The notes under the pieces were generated by a model. The model was not told the DNA's origin. It made no database searches and saw only the letters and a program-made list of their open reading frames with translations. A DNA stretch of 64,000 nt from Vibrio lentus (GTDB lineage Bacteria > Pseudomonadota > Gammaproteobacteria > Enterobacterales > Vibrionaceae). Numbering within the stretch: position 1 is the stretch's first letter; the number at the start of each line of letters is the position of its first letter. This document shows, one piece after another, positions 47,994 to 59,450 of the stretch. Both the position numbers and the translations under genes were made by a program. The stretch lies in the NCBI RefSeq assembly GCF_030409755.1, contig NZ_JAUFQE010000002.1:3410001-3474000 (forward strand), read 5' to 3'.

Positions 47994-48596
47994 TTATTTT
48001 AGGAAGCTAGGAATCTTAGCTTCAAACTCTGAAATCTTATCTGCGTGTTGAAGCGTTAGGCCGATGTTATCTAGGCCATTCAGCAAACAGTGACGACGGA
48101 ACTCATCAATTTCAAACGAGTACTCTTTACCGTTTGCACGGACTTTCATTGCTTCTAAATCAACGTCGATCTCAGCACCTTCGTTTGCCTCAACGAACTG
48201 GAATAGTTCATCGACTTCCTGCTCTGTAAGACGAACCGGAACCATCTGGTTGTTGATTGAGTTGCCGTAGAAAATATCGGCAAAGCTTGGCGCGATCATC
48301 ACTTGAATACCGTAATCGGCAAGCGCCCAAGGTGCGTGCTCACGAGATGAACCACAACCAAAGTTTTCACGAGCCAGTAGAATTGAAGCGCCTTTATAGC
48401 GTGGTGCATTCATTACAAACTCAGGGTTTGGTTGTTGGCCTGCATCATCAAGGAAGCGCCAGTCGTGGAACAAGTGCTTACCAAAACCGATACGGTTCAC
48501 TTTCTGTAAAAACTGCTTTGGAATGATCGCATCAGTATCGATGTTGGCCGTATCTAGAGGAACGACTAATCCGGTGTGTTGTTGAAAACCTGACAT
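47994..48596 (-). CDS. leuD: 3-isopropylmalate dehydratase small subunit
   Basis: Encodes 200 residues, the usual LeuD length. It forms the swivel domain of isopropylmalate isomerase with LeuC. Motifs: [13 protein letters not shown] near the start and [11 protein letters not shown] near residue 77. It follows leuC by 14 nt with an AGAGGA ribosome site. Confidence 0.97.
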   Translation of the reverse strand: MSGFQQHTGLVVPLDTANIDTDAIIPKQFLQKVNRIGFGKHLFHDWRFLDDAGQQPNPEFVMNAPRYKGASILLARENFGCGSSREHAPWALADYGIQVMIAPSFADIFYGNSINNQMVPVRLTEQEVDELFQFVEANEGAEIDVDLEAMKVRANGKEYSFEIDEFRRHCLLNGLDNIGLTLQHADKISEFEAKIPSFLK

Positions 48597-48610
48597 GTTA
48601 AATCCTCTAA

Positions 48611-50023
48611 TTAAAGTTCACGAATATCGACAAAGTGACCAGCGATAGCCGCTGCGGCTGCCATTGCTGGGCTAACTAGGTGCGTACGACCATCACGGCC
48701 TTGGCGACCTTCAAAGTTACGGTTTGATGTAGAAGCACAGCGCTCTTGTGGACCTAAACGGTCGTTGTTCATTGCAAGACACATAGAGCAACCAGGTAGG
48801 CGCCATTCAAAGCCTGCTTCGATAAAGATTTTATCTAGGCCTTCAGCTTCAGCTTGTGCTTTGACTTGCTCAGAACCCGGCACGATCAATGCTTGAACAT
48901 GTTTCGCTACTTGGCGGCCTTTTGCTACTGCTGCAGCTGCACGCATGTCTTCGATACGCGAGTTAGTACAAGAACCTACGAAGACTTTATCAACGTTGTA
49001 ATCCGATAGAGATTTACCCGCTTCAAGACCCATGTACGCTAGAGCCTTTTCTGCTGAAGCTTTTTCAACAGGGTCTGCGAAGCTTTCTGGTGCAGGGATT
49101 GGTGTGTCTACCGAAATAACCTGACCTGGGTTAGTGCCCCAAGTAACTTGCGGTTTGATGTCTGCTGCTTCTAGTGTAACAACCGCATCGAACTCTGCAT
49201 CAGCATCGGTTTTTAGCGTATCCCAGTATTGGATTGCTGCTTCTAAGTCTTCACCTTGTGGAGAGAACTTGCGACCTTTGATGTATTCGTATGTCGTTGC
49301 ATCTGGAGCGATTAAGCCTGCTTTCGCGCCAAGCTCGATTGCCATGTTACATACCGTCATACGACCTTCCATTGTAAGGTCAGTAATTGCCTCACCACAG
49401 AATTCAACTACGTAGCCTGTACCGCCAGCGGCTGTTGTCTTGCCGATGATCGCGAGCACGATATCTTTTGCGGTAATGCCTTCAGCGACTTTGCCTTTTA
49501 CTTCGATCTTCATGGTTTTAGCGCGAGCTTGTTTTAGCGTTTGAGTTGCTAGAACGTGCTCAACTTCTGAAGTACCGATACCGAATGCAAGAGAACCAAA
49601 TGCACCGTGTGTAGCCGTGTGTGAGTCACCACATACGATGGTCATGCCCGGCAGAGTAATACCTAGCTCAGGGCCCATTACGTGCACAATACCTTGGTAT
49701 TTGTGGTTTAGGTCGTAAAGCGTGACACCAAACTCTTCACAGTTTTTCGATAGCGTTTCCATTTGGATACGAGCCATCTCACCAGAAGCGTTGATGTCTT
49801 TAGTTTGTGTCGATACGTTGTGATCCATGGTTGCAAAAGTTTTGCCTACTTGGCGAACTTTACGACCTTTTTCACGCAGGCCATCAAAGGCTTGTGGCGA
49901 CGTTACTTCGTGGACTAAGTGACGATCGATATAAAGAATTGGCGTTTCGCCCTTCGCTGCAACCGCAACGTGAGCGTCATAAACTTTTTCGTATAAGGTT
50001 TTTGCTTGCTGGTTTGTCGACAT
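48611..50023 (-). CDS. leuC: 3-isopropylmalate dehydratase large subunit
   Basis: Encodes 470 residues. This aconitase-family enzyme holds a 4Fe-4S cluster; the cysteine ligands lie in Val-Gly-Ser-Cys-Thr-Asn-Ser-Arg and in Pro-Gly-Cys-Ser-Met-Cys-Leu. It isomerises 2- to 3-isopropylmalate with LeuD. It is third of four leu genes. Confidence 0.98.
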   Translation of the reverse strand: MSTNQQAKTLYEKVYDAHVAVAAKGETPILYIDRHLVHEVTSPQAFDGLREKGRKVRQVGKTFATMDHNVSTQTKDINASGEMARIQMETLSKNCEEFGVTLYDLNHKYQGIVHVMGPELGITLPGMTIVCGDSHTATHGAFGSLAFGIGTSEVEHVLATQTLKQARAKTMKIEVKGKVAEGITAKDIVLAIIGKTTAAGGTGYVVEFCGEAITDLTMEGRMTVCNMAIELGAKAGLIAPDATTYEYIKGRKFSPQGEDLEAAIQYWDTLKTDADAEFDAVVTLEAADIKPQVTWGTNPGQVISVDTPIPAPESFADPVEKASAEKALAYMGLEAGKSLSDYNVDKVFVGSCTNSRIEDMRAAAAVAKGRQVAKHVQALIVPGSEQVKAQAEAEGLDKIFIEAGFEWRLPGCSMCLAMNNDRLGPQERCASTSNRNFEGRQGRDGRTHLVSPAMAAAAAIAGHFVDIREL

Positions 50024-50140
50024 AGCTTTTCTTCCTTGGGAGCATCAGTCCCAGTGTTTGTTTCTAGCCAAGTCATGCGGTTTACGCTGGCTTGGCTTGA
50101 TATTATTCTTATGTACTTGCTTCTAATCGGAGTATTTAGC

Positions 50141-51241
<1,101 letters not shown>

Positions 51242-51329
51242 TTAATTCTTGTTACTGAGCTGTTTGGCTCGTTTTAAATTTTGTCCCTAAAGCCAACAAC
51301 ATCGGCTCTAGGGCTCTGTTATTGGGGTC

Positions 51330-52877
51330 TTAAACTGTCGCGAATTTTTGCTGCTTCATTTCAGCAATGGTGTCTGCACGTTGAATGCTATTGATAACGT
51401 GTAGCAACGCTTGACCAGAAGCTTCAACGATATCGGTTGAAACGCCCGTACCGTGGTACTTACGGCCTTTATAGTTAGCAATGATGTCAGCTTGACCTAA
51501 GCCATCTTCGCCTTCACCTTTTGCAGTTAGGTCGAACTTATCCAACGCGATTTCGTAGCCTGTTAAGCGGTAGATACATTGGTATAAAGCATCAACCGGG
51601 CCATTACCGACAGCAGCTTCACATTTCTCTTCATCACCACATTGCAGTTTGATGCTGGTGGTAGACATAACACTACCAGATTGTACGCTTAGGTAGTTAA
51701 GTTTATAGAAGTCATCTTCGTCACGTAGATTCGCGAAGTGCATTAGTGCTTCTAGGTCGTAATCGAACACTTGCCCTTTACGGTCAGCAAGCTTCAAGAA
51801 GTCTTCGTACAATGAATCTAGGTTGTACTCATTATCTTTATAACCCATCGCGTCCATATGGCTCTTAACAGCTGCTCGGCCACTACGGCTTGTTAGGTTT
51901 AAGGCTTTGTTTTTCAAGCCAATAGACTCAGGCGTCATGATCTCGTAAGTGTTCTTGTTCTTTAGCATGCCATCTTGGTGAATACCTGAAGAGTGGCTGA
52001 ATGCGTTAGCACCGACGATTGCTTTGTTGTCTTGAATTGGCATGTGGCAAAGCTGACTTACCAACTTACTGGTACGGTGAATCTCTTTGTGATCCAAGCC
52101 AGTATGAACACCCAAAAGCTCTTGACGAGTTTTGATGATCATTGCGATTTCTTCTAAAGAACAGTTACCTGCACGTTCGCCAATACCATTGATTGTGCCT
52201 TCAATTTGGCGAGCGCCCGCTTGCACAGCAGCTATTGAGTTTGCAACCGACATACCTAAGTCATCGTGACAGTGAACAGAGATGATCGCTTGGTCGATGT
52301 TGGGAACGCGGTCAAATAGCGTTTTAATAATGCCACCAAACTCATTCGGTACTGTATAGCCCACCGTGTCCGGAATGTTGATGGTTTTAGCGCCTGCGTT
52401 AATCGCGGCTTCAACCATACGACATAGGTTGTCGATAGGGGTACGACCGGCATCTTCACAAGAGAACTCAACATCATCGGTGTAATTACGAGCGTGTTTG
52501 ACGGCTTTTACTGCCATCTCTACTACGTCATCGTAGCTGCGGCGTAATTTGTCTTGCACGTGAACCGTTGATGTTGAGATGAAGGTATGAATACGAAACT
52601 GATCAGCCACTTTAAGCGCTTCTGCAGCGGCATCGATATCTTTCGCTACGGCACGAGAAAGTGCACAAATACGGCTGTCTTTGATGTGTTTAGCGATGGT
52701 TTGTACTGACTCAAAATCACCTGGAGAAGAAATAGGGAAGCCAGCTTCGATAACATCTACACCCAGTCTCTCAAGAGCATAAGCGATCTGTAACTTCTCT
52801 TTTACCGTAAGGCTTGCAGCCAATGCTTGCTCGCCGTCACGTAAGGTAGTATCAAAAATTATTACTTGATCGTTCAT
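51330..52877 (-). CDS. leuA: 2-isopropylmalate synthase
   Basis: Encodes 515 residues. It condenses acetyl-CoA with 2-ketoisovalerate, the first committed step to leucine. The TIM-barrel motif [10 protein letters not shown] is at residue 9, and the metal ligands His-Cys-His-Asp-Asp lie near residue 203. The C-terminal regulatory domain for leucine feedback starts near 390. The start is 84 nt past the attenuator hairpin. Confidence 0.98.
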   Translation of the reverse strand: MNDQVIIFDTTLRDGEQALAASLTVKEKLQIAYALERLGVDVIEAGFPISSPGDFESVQTIAKHIKDSRICALSRAVAKDIDAAAEALKVADQFRIHTFISTSTVHVQDKLRRSYDDVVEMAVKAVKHARNYTDDVEFSCEDAGRTPIDNLCRMVEAAINAGAKTINIPDTVGYTVPNEFGGIIKTLFDRVPNIDQAIISVHCHDDLGMSVANSIAAVQAGARQIEGTINGIGERAGNCSLEEIAMIIKTRQELLGVHTGLDHKEIHRTSKLVSQLCHMPIQDNKAIVGANAFSHSSGIHQDGMLKNKNTYEIMTPESIGLKNKALNLTSRSGRAAVKSHMDAMGYKDNEYNLDSLYEDFLKLADRKGQVFDYDLEALMHFANLRDEDDFYKLNYLSVQSGSVMSTTSIKLQCGDEEKCEAAVGNGPVDALYQCIYRLTGYEIALDKFDLTAKGEGEDGLGQADIIANYKGRKYHGTGVSTDIVEASGQALLHVINSIQRADTIAEMKQQKFATV

Positions 52878-52960
52878 GGGTGCTTCCTTATATCGATAAT
52901 GAATCGATTGCTATCCAAATTATTATTAAGAATGATGTTCTTTTAAAAGTGCCAGTTACA

Positions 52961-52985
52961 AAAAAACCCGCTCAGTGCGGGTTTT
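52961..52985 (-). terminator. leu attenuator terminator
   Basis: On the minus strand AAAACCCGC pairs with GCGGGTTTT (plus-strand 52977-52985 and 52963-52971) and a T-run follows. It lies 28 nt past the leuL stop and 84 nt before leuA. The ACCCGC arm can instead pair with GCGGGT at the leuL end (plus strand 53016-53021). Confidence 0.88.
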
Positions 52986-53013
52986 AATATTTGTGTAGTT
53001 CTTGACCCACAAC

Positions 53014-53076
53014 TTACCCGCGCGATTGGTTCACGATAAGGAGAAGTTTCAGCAGTAGAGAAGAAGAAAAAATCAT
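53014..53076 (-). CDS. leuL: leu operon leader peptide
   Basis: A 20-codon frame (ATG at 53076, TAA at 53014-53016) that encodes Leu-Leu-Leu-Lys-Leu-Leu-Leu at residues 7-13, using CTA, CTG, CTG, CTT, CTC and CTT codons. Six leucines among seven codons is the signature of a leucine attenuator. It lies between a good promoter (53111-53139) and a terminator (52961-52985), directly upstream of leuA. The ribosome site is weak (CGGA). Confidence 0.9.
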   Translation of the reverse strand: MIFSSSLLLKLLLIVNQSRG

Positions 53077-53110
53077 TACACAAATATCCGTAAATAAACT
53101 GTTAACACCA

Positions 53111-53139
53111 TATTTACCGTAATTTATTCTGAGCGTCAA
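53111..53139 (-). promoter_or_regulatory. leu operon promoter
   Basis: On the minus strand TTGACG (53139-53134), 17-bp spacer, TAAATA (53116-53111). It is placed about 35 nt before the leader-peptide start. Confidence 0.65.
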
Positions 53140-53345
53140 ACAAGAAAATCCAATATCAGCGTACATTGGCAGTGTTTTGGTTTGGTTTATGCTGTTTTTT
53201 GTTTGAGTGTTAGCTATATCAACTGAATGGTGGTTTTGTATTGGCGGGTTAGTTTATCGTTTGGTTGATGTGTAGGTTAAAACTTTGTAGTAAATCTTTT
53301 TAATGGAACGATTCACCAAAAAAATCACAAGCGTGACCAAAGTAA

Positions 53346-53361
53346 TTAATCAATTGATTAA
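53346..53361. promoter_or_regulatory. Upstream TetR-type operator
   Basis: TTAATCAATTGATTAA, a perfect 16-bp palindrome that differs by one base from the core of the downstream operator. The two centres are 63 bp apart. Confidence 0.65.
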
Positions 53362-53397
53362 ATAGTGAGTAATTAATCTTCTACTGTTATGTCTGTT

Positions 53398-53435
53398 TAT
53401 CTCTATAATTAATCAAATGATTAATTATAGAGATA
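53398..53435. promoter_or_regulatory. TetR-type operator over the -10 of the tetR-RND operon
   Basis: A 38-bp perfect palindrome with 18-bp arms around AA, core TTAATCAAATGATTAA at 53409-53424. It overlaps a TATAAT box at 53404-53409 and ends 10 bp before the regulator start, so a bound repressor would block the promoter. Confidence 0.75.
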
Positions 53436-53445
53436 GGTTAATGCC

Positions 53446-54105
53446 ATGACGGCACGAAAAGCGGGGCGACCTCAACAGAACTTAGATGTTCGACAACTAT
53501 TGATTGAGCATGCTCGTGATCTGTTTGTCGTTCAGTCATACGACAAGGTCTCGACACGCCTGATTGCTGATCGTGCGGGTGTGAACATTGCGATGATCCG
53601 TTATTACTTTGGCAGTAAGGCCGGATTATTTGAGGCGATGCTGCGTGAAACGCTACGACCGATGCAATTGCAAATGCAGAGATTGGTTGAAGAAAGCAGC
53701 CATGAGAACTTTCTTGATTTAATGCGGACTTACTACAAAGAGATGGTCAAGGTTCCCAAGTTTCCTCGCTTGATTGCTCAAGTGATGAATATGCCTCCCT
53801 CTGAAGTGCAAAGAGAGTTGCTCGAAAAGGTTTTTCTCGATGTGGCGAAGCCAGCCCAAGATGTCATTTTTGAAAAGTTGGTGGCACAAGGTGTCTTAAG
53901 AAAAGAGATGGATCCCAAACTCTGCCGCGTGTCGTATATAAGCTTGATGGTGTTCCCGTTCATTGCGCCTCCACCTTTACTTGCTATTCATGGTATTGAG
54001 ATTAATGAAGAATTTCTTAACCGTTTAATCGAACACAACATTCAACTGATGACTGAAGGCTTTATCAACGCACCGAGCCCTTCTGCAGTGCAGGACAAAA
54101 GATAA
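53446..54105 (+). CDS. TetR-family repressor of the RND efflux operon
   Basis: Encodes 219 residues. The N-terminal helix-turn-helix contains Val-Ser-Thr-Arg-Leu-Ile-Ala-Asp-Arg-Ala-Gly-Val-Asn-Ile-Ala-Met-Ile-Arg-Tyr-Tyr-Phe (about 36-56). The C-terminal ligand domain is less conserved. The stop overlaps the adaptor start (TAATG), so it is co-transcribed with the pump and likely autoregulates through the palindromes upstream. The inducing compound is unknown. Confidence 0.9.
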   Translation: MTARKAGRPQQNLDVRQLLIEHARDLFVVQSYDKVSTRLIADRAGVNIAMIRYYFGSKAGLFEAMLRETLRPMQLQMQRLVEESSHENFLDLMRTYYKEMVKVPKFPRLIAQVMNMPPSEVQRELLEKVFLDVAKPAQDVIFEKLVAQGVLRKEMDPKLCRVSYISLMVFPFIAPPPLLAIHGIEINEEFLNRLIEHNIQLMTEGFINAPSPSAVQDKR

Positions 54106-55436
54106 TGAAAATAAATAAAAAACTACTCTTCTTCCCAGCACTTGCGGTTGGTGTCATCGGCCTTGTGACTGCGATTAGCTTAAAGCCGGATCTGCCGACT
54201 AAGCCCGCGGGAGATAGGGCTCGTCTAGTCGAAACCGTCAGTTTAGAACAACAAATGATCGCACCGTTGGCGGTGGGCTTTGGCAAAGTAGTCCCTAAAG
54301 TTGAATGGAAAGCCATCGCCGAGGTGACTGGGCAGATTGTTTATCGACATCCTGACCTAGAAAAAGGGCAGATCATTCCAGCGGGTACTGAGGTACTTAA
54401 GATCGATCCCTTGGATTACGAGTTGAAGTTGGTACAAGCTGAAGCGGATCTTAAATCAAGCCAGACCTCATTAGCTAAGTTAAATCAAGAAGAAGATAAC
54501 CTTAAGCAGACTTTAAAGATCGAAAAGAACCGCTTAGTGATTAGCAATAAAGAGCTGCAACGTAAACAAGATCTACGCAAGAAAGGGCTCACCTCTCAAT
54601 CCGATGTGGACTTGCAGCAGCAAAGTGCGTTGTCTCAACAGAAGCTTGTATTGGATATTGATAACCAAATAGCATTGATGCCAGATGAAAAGCGTGTTGC
54701 GGAAGCAGTGATTAAGGTGAATGTCTCAAAAGTAAAAGAGGCGCAACGCTCTTTGGATAAAACGACCATTACTTTGCCTAGAGCGATGCGAATAGCTCAG
54801 GTCGATATTGAACAAAACCAAGTGGTTAATCTTCAGCAAGAGATGTTTGTTGCTCACGGGATTAAAGTTATGGAAGTTGAGGCGCAACTCTCTATTCACG
54901 ATATGCAAACTTTAGCCTCAAGCTTTACTCAATTCCCTCGTGATGCCGCAGGCATACCAAACCCTTATGAAGCGCCGATCAAAGCAAGTATTCAGCTAAA
55001 CAGTGGCAGCCTTAACCTCAATTGGCCTGCAAAGGTGGCGAGAATCAGCGAAACCGTTGATGAGAACCAAGCCACTGCAGGGATCATTCTTGAGATTGGC
55101 CAAGATTATGCAGCTTTGCAGCCAAGCAGTGCAACGCCTTTGGTCAATGGCATGTTCGTCAAAGCAGAGATTGAAGGCTTGGCTAACCTTAGTTGGGTTG
55201 TCCCAGAGCGCGCACTGCACGGTGATAAGGTTTACCTGATGGATGACAGTCAGCGCTTGCAAGTGGTGAATGTTGAAGTGCTTTATCGCAGAGATAACCA
55301 AGTGGTGGTGGATGGTGAACTGCACGCGGGTGATAAGTTAATTCTTAATGACGTTTTACCTGCGATTGAAGGCATGCTGCTCAAAGAGTCAAACTCTACT
55401 GAATTAGCAGCGGATGTGCAGGAGAATGCGTCATGA
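54105..55436 (+). CDS. RND efflux periplasmic adaptor
   Basis: Encodes 443 residues of the membrane fusion protein family. An N-terminal anchor (about 5-24, no lipobox Cys) precedes a lipoyl-like segment (Ala-Glu-Val-Thr-Gly-Gln-Ile-Val-Tyr), a coiled-coil hairpin rich in Lys/Glu/Gln (about 105-205) and beta-barrel domains. It joins the inner-membrane pump to an outer-membrane channel. The stop overlaps the pump start by 4 nt (ATGA). Confidence 0.92.
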   Translation: MKINKKLLFFPALAVGVIGLVTAISLKPDLPTKPAGDRARLVETVSLEQQMIAPLAVGFGKVVPKVEWKAIAEVTGQIVYRHPDLEKGQIIPAGTEVLKIDPLDYELKLVQAEADLKSSQTSLAKLNQEEDNLKQTLKIEKNRLVISNKELQRKQDLRKKGLTSQSDVDLQQQSALSQQKLVLDIDNQIALMPDEKRVAEAVIKVNVSKVKEAQRSLDKTTITLPRAMRIAQVDIEQNQVVNLQQEMFVAHGIKVMEVEAQLSIHDMQTLASSFTQFPRDAAGIPNPYEAPIKASIQLNSGSLNLNWPAKVARISETVDENQATAGIILEIGQDYAALQPSSATPLVNGMFVKAEIEGLANLSWVVPERALHGDKVYLMDDSQRLQVVNVEVLYRRDNQVVVDGELHAGDKLILNDVLPAIEGMLLKESNSTELAADVQENAS

Positions 55437-58400
55437 TTCGGTTCTTCTCCCGACACCCGACGGCAGCAAACTTATTGATGCTTGGTTTGTTGATCATGGG
55501 TTTGACCTCATTATCAACCATCAAGCGCGAAACCTTTCCTGCCTATGATCCACCTTACATTATGGCGGCGATCGTTTATCCCGGTGCATCTCCACAAGAA
55601 GTGGAAGAGAGCTTGTGTGTGCGAATGGAAGATGCCGTCGATGGTCTGGCCAACATTGAAGAAACTCAATGTGAGGCGATAGAAGGCAGTGCTCGTCTTA
55701 TTCTGAAACTCAATGAGAAAGCGGATATTGGCCGAATGCTGGTGGACGTGCAAACTCAGATCAACTCGATCAATGATTTCCCGAGCGAGATTGAATCGCC
55801 GGTTGTTCAAGAGCTGGATTGGAATGAACCGGTAGTTGATATAGCGATTACAGCCGAAACCTCATGGCCTGAACTCAAAGCTTACGCCGAAGACCTCAAA
55901 CGTACCATGAAGCTCGATTACGATGTCTCTTTAGTCGAAGTCAGTGGTTTTTCCGATCACCAATATCGAGTCGAACTGGATACCCAAGCCATTCGCCAGT
56001 TGGGTTTGAGTGTTGGTGATATCGCAGACCAAATTGGTCGTCAGAATGTAAAGCTGCCGAGTGGTAACGTTGAGACGCCAGACAAAAACTTCCTGATTCG
56101 TTTTGATGAAAGACGCATCACGCCGGTTGAATTAGAGAGTATCGTGGTTGGATCTGCGCCGAATGGGTCGGTGATCCGTTTGAGGGATATTGCTAAGATC
56201 ACCGACCGCTTTGAACTGGATGAACAGAAGGTTCTGTTTGATGGTAAGCCATCTGCGCTATTGAAGATCAGTAAAAACAAAGAAGATGATGCGTTACGAA
56301 TCAAAGAGAATGTCACCCGATTCGTTGAAGATCAAAGCGCGATTGCTCCCGATGGTGTGACACTGCAAATGACCAACGATCTCTCGTCGGTACTTTGGGA
56401 TCGTCTAACCATGATGGCGCGCAACGGCTGGCAAGGTATTGTGTTGGTGTTTGCCACCATGTGGTTGTTCTTCAGTTTGCGATATTCATTCTGGGTTGCG
56501 GCAGGTTTGCCGGTAGCCTTCCTTGGTGGCTTGTTCTTAATGGCTAACTTGGGCTTATCGATTAACATCATGTCACTGGTCGGTTTATTAATGGCGATTG
56601 GTATCATGATGGATGACGCCATAGTGATAGCCGAATCGATAGCCTCCCATTTAGATAGGGGACAAAGCGTCGATGATGCGGTGTACAACGGCGTAAAGAA
56701 AGTGCTTCCTGGAGTACTATCTTCTTTCCTAACCACAGTGTGTATTTTCGGTAGCTTACTGTTTCTTGATGGGGAAATGGGCGCGGTGCTTAAAGCGGTG
56801 CCTCAGGTACTTATCTTGGTGTTGTCGCTAAGTTTAATCGAAGCGTTTCTTATTCTACCAAATCATTTATCTCATTCATTACACAAAGAAAAAAACGACA
56901 AGCCAGCACTGCGCTTTAAAGTCGTTCTGCTTGAGAAGTTCGAGAATTTCCGCAATACGACCTTGATGAATATGGTCGAGAAGGTCGTGACGTTCCGCTA
57001 CGCCTTTATGGGCGGAGTGCTGACTCTGCTGTTGCTTTCGGTAGCCTTGATTGCTGGTGGCGTTGTTAAGTTCCAACCTTTCCCTGAACTGGATGGTGAT
57101 ATTGCCGAGGCTCGCATCATTCTTCCACCGGGCGCATCACTGTCTCAAACTGAGAAAGTCGTCGACAAAATAGTCGCGTCTGCTGAACGTTTGAATGAGC
57201 AGTGGAGTGAAGAGGTTGAGGACGGTAATAAATTGGTTGAGCATATCACCAGCCAATTCAATGCAAACGCAGATGCCAATGAATCAGGCCCACACTTAGC
57301 CACTGTGCGCTTAGACTTGCGTGGTGCAGAGAGTCGCAACACGGTGATCGATGATTTTATTGATGCATGGCGGGAAGACATCGGCGATTTGGCGGATCCT
57401 ATCTCGCTAGTTTTCAAACAGCCTACGATGGGGCCGGGCGGTCGTGCTATCGAGATCCGCGCCAAACATGATGATCTTGCTGCATTGAAATCGGCTTCTT
57501 TAGATATTCAGGAGTACCTCAATCAGTTTGATGGTGTACATGGTGTGCTTGATGACATGCGCATGGGTAAAGAAGAGATTTTAGTTAAACTTCGCCCAGG
57601 TGCGGAAACCTACAATGTGAATGGACAGATGATTGCTTCCCAATTGCGTGCGGCCTTCTTTGGTCAGACTGCGGATGAAATCCAAATTGGGGTCGAGAAC
57701 ATTTCGATTGAGGTACGCCTTGATAAAGAACAGGCAGGCGATTTACAGCAACTGGCTAATTTCCCAATCATTACCGCAGATGGCAGTCAGATCCCGCTAG
57801 CGACATTGGCAACGCTAGATTTCCAACGTAACTACGTACGAATTCAACGTATTGATGGGCTGAGAACCATCAGTATCTTTGGTGATATTGATAATAAGAA
57901 AGCGAGTTCATCCGCGATTCTGGCTCAGTTCCAAAAAGATGAAGCCGCCAAACTTATTCAGAAGTACCCGGGTTTACGCTTTGATTTCGAAGGGGAAGCT
58001 AAAGACGCCGCGAAGACCGGAGCCTCAATGGGTAAAGGCTTCCTACTGGGTTTATTCGGTGTGTTTGCGATTCTGAGTTATCAGTTCCGAAGTTACTTGG
58101 AACCGGTAGTCGTAATGTTAGCGATCCCACTGGCCTTCATAGGGGTCGTTGTTGGTCACTGGCTGTTAGGGCACGCGTTAAGTATGCCGAGCATGATGGG
58201 TTTTGTGTCGCTTGCCGGAATCGTGGTCAATGATTCCATCTTGCTAGTGCAATACATTCGTCACCATGTTGATGAGGGAGATAGCGTTCATGACTCGGTG
58301 GTGAAGGCCAGTCGCGAGCGTTTCCGTGCGGTATTTTTGACATCAATGACGACCGCAGCTGGTTTGCTACCGTTGTTGACGGAAACCAGCTTGCAGGCTC

Positions 58401-58540
58401 AGGTTATCCAACCATTGGTTATTTCAATTGTGTTTGGCATATTTGCGTCAACCTTACTGGTGTTGTTTATGATCCCTGCCGCTTACGCGATATTGGCGGA
58501 CTTCGGGTTGGTGAAAAAGCATGAGCCATTAGCGCTATAA
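55433..58540 (+). CDS. RND efflux pump, inner-membrane subunit
   Basis: Encodes 1035 residues, typical for AcrB/MexB-like transporters, with twelve membrane segments and two large periplasmic loops. TM4 carries Gly-Ile-Met-Met-Asp-Asp-Ala-Ile-Val-Ile-Ala-Glu, the proton-relay Asp pair. TM10 shows Gly-Ile-Val-Val-Asn-Asp-Ser-Ile. It expels drugs, bile acids or other toxins in exchange for protons. No outer-membrane factor gene follows, so it probably uses TolC from elsewhere. A terminator lies at 58653-58682. Confidence 0.95.
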   Translation: MIRFFSRHPTAANLLMLGLLIMGLTSLSTIKRETFPAYDPPYIMAAIVYPGASPQEVEESLCVRMEDAVDGLANIEETQCEAIEGSARLILKLNEKADIGRMLVDVQTQINSINDFPSEIESPVVQELDWNEPVVDIAITAETSWPELKAYAEDLKRTMKLDYDVSLVEVSGFSDHQYRVELDTQAIRQLGLSVGDIADQIGRQNVKLPSGNVETPDKNFLIRFDERRITPVELESIVVGSAPNGSVIRLRDIAKITDRFELDEQKVLFDGKPSALLKISKNKEDDALRIKENVTRFVEDQSAIAPDGVTLQMTNDLSSVLWDRLTMMARNGWQGIVLVFATMWLFFSLRYSFWVAAGLPVAFLGGLFLMANLGLSINIMSLVGLLMAIGIMMDDAIVIAESIASHLDRGQSVDDAVYNGVKKVLPGVLSSFLTTVCIFGSLLFLDGEMGAVLKAVPQVLILVLSLSLIEAFLILPNHLSHSLHKEKNDKPALRFKVVLLEKFENFRNTTLMNMVEKVVTFRYAFMGGVLTLLLLSVALIAGGVVKFQPFPELDGDIAEARIILPPGASLSQTEKVVDKIVASAERLNEQWSEEVEDGNKLVEHITSQFNANADANESGPHLATVRLDLRGAESRNTVIDDFIDAWREDIGDLADPISLVFKQPTMGPGGRAIEIRAKHDDLAALKSASLDIQEYLNQFDGVHGVLDDMRMGKEEILVKLRPGAETYNVNGQMIASQLRAAFFGQTADEIQIGVENISIEVRLDKEQAGDLQQLANFPIITADGSQIPLATLATLDFQRNYVRIQRIDGLRTISIFGDIDNKKASSSAILAQFQKDEAAKLIQKYPGLRFDFEGEAKDAAKTGASMGKGFLLGLFGVFAILSYQFRSYLEPVVVMLAIPLAFIGVVVGHWLLGHALSMPSMMGFVSLAGIVVNDSILLVQYIRHHVDEGDSVHDSVVKASRERFRAVFLTSMTTAAGLLPLLTETSLQAQVIQPLVISIVFGIFASTLLVLFMIPAAYAILADFGLVKKHEPLAL

Positions 58541-58652
58541 CCTTTAGCGCTATTATCATTAGTGAGCACTATTATCATTGGCGAACGCTATAACCATTAA
58601 CACGATAGAAGTAGCGTTTGTTTGCTTATATAAAGAAGCAAAACATAGAAGA

Positions 58653-58682
58653 ATAAAGCGGCCTTGGGTCGCTTTATTTTTA
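58653..58682 (+). terminator. RND operon terminator
   Basis: ATAAAGCGGCC (58653-58663) pairs with GGTCGCTTTAT (58667-58677, with one G-T pair), then TTTTAT. Confidence 0.85.
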
Positions 58683-58831
58683 TCGGCAGCTTCTTGGCTC
58701 CCATCAGCTTACTTAGTGAAAGCGGTTAATTCGCTTCAAAATTCATTTTAGTTCATTCAAAACGTCACCTAACTGTCATTTCAGGGGCATACCTTGAGCC
58801 TTAACTGAATAAGGATTGTTAAGGAGATCGT

Positions 58832-59356
58832 ATGCGTACTATCGAACCTATTGTCCGCTGGGATGTGGCATTTTCTGTTTTCTGTTTGAAGAACCGTTAT
58901 AGCGGGCAACATGCAACATTGAGTAAAGCAGTGTCTCATACCGGGGATGGTCACTTATATGTGTTGATCGCTCTGATTGCGCTGTTAGCTGATGGCTACA
59001 CAGGTCGTGAATTTTTAATGGTTGGTCTAGCCGCTTTTGCGATAGAGCTACCGATTTATTGGTTAGCCAAAAACACCCTAAAGCGCCGCAGACCCGCCGA
59101 ATTCTCTTCATTGCTTCACTCTCACATTGTGCCATCAGATAAATACAGCCTGCCTTCTGGGCATTCCGCTGCTGCATTTGTTATGGCGACTCTAATCGGA
59201 CATTTTTATCCAAGTCTCTATCTCTTTAGCTTGATTTGGGCGACAGCGATTGCTGGTTCTCGAATCTTACTCGGTGTGCACTTTTTAACGGATGTCTTAA
59301 TTGGTGCAGTGCTAGGTATAGCGTGCACAAGCCTAGCCATTTACTTCATTTTATAG
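58832..59356 (+). CDS. PAP2-family membrane phosphatase
   Basis: Encodes 174 residues with about five membrane segments. The three phosphatase motifs are present: Lys-Asn-Thr-Leu-Lys-Arg-Arg-Arg-Pro (near 85), Pro-Ser-Gly-His (near 109), and Ser-Arg-Ile-Leu-Leu-Gly-Val-His-Phe-Leu-Thr-Asp (near 147). Likely substrates are lipid phosphates such as undecaprenyl pyrophosphate or phosphatidylglycerophosphate. AAGGAG precedes the ATG, and the glycosyltransferase gene follows. Confidence 0.92.
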   Translation: MRTIEPIVRWDVAFSVFCLKNRYSGQHATLSKAVSHTGDGHLYVLIALIALLADGYTGREFLMVGLAAFAIELPIYWLAKNTLKRRRPAEFSSLLHSHIVPSDKYSLPSGHSAAAFVMATLIGHFYPSLYLFSLIWATAIAGSRILLGVHFLTDVLIGAVLGIACTSLAIYFIL

Positions 59357-59450
59357 CGCTTAGTCGTATGGCTGTTTGTTCTGTTGTTCATATTAAAAAG
59401 ACACAGGCAAAGACAGCAGAGATCGAACTGTTAATCTTCAAGGAACCTGA

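Larger units (their letters stand above)
53140..53445. other. Divergent region between the leu promoter and the tetR gene
   Basis: About 305 bp without a gene. It holds the two palindromic operators at 53346-53361 and 53398-53435 and probably sites for leu regulators, which I could not identify. Confidence 0.55.
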
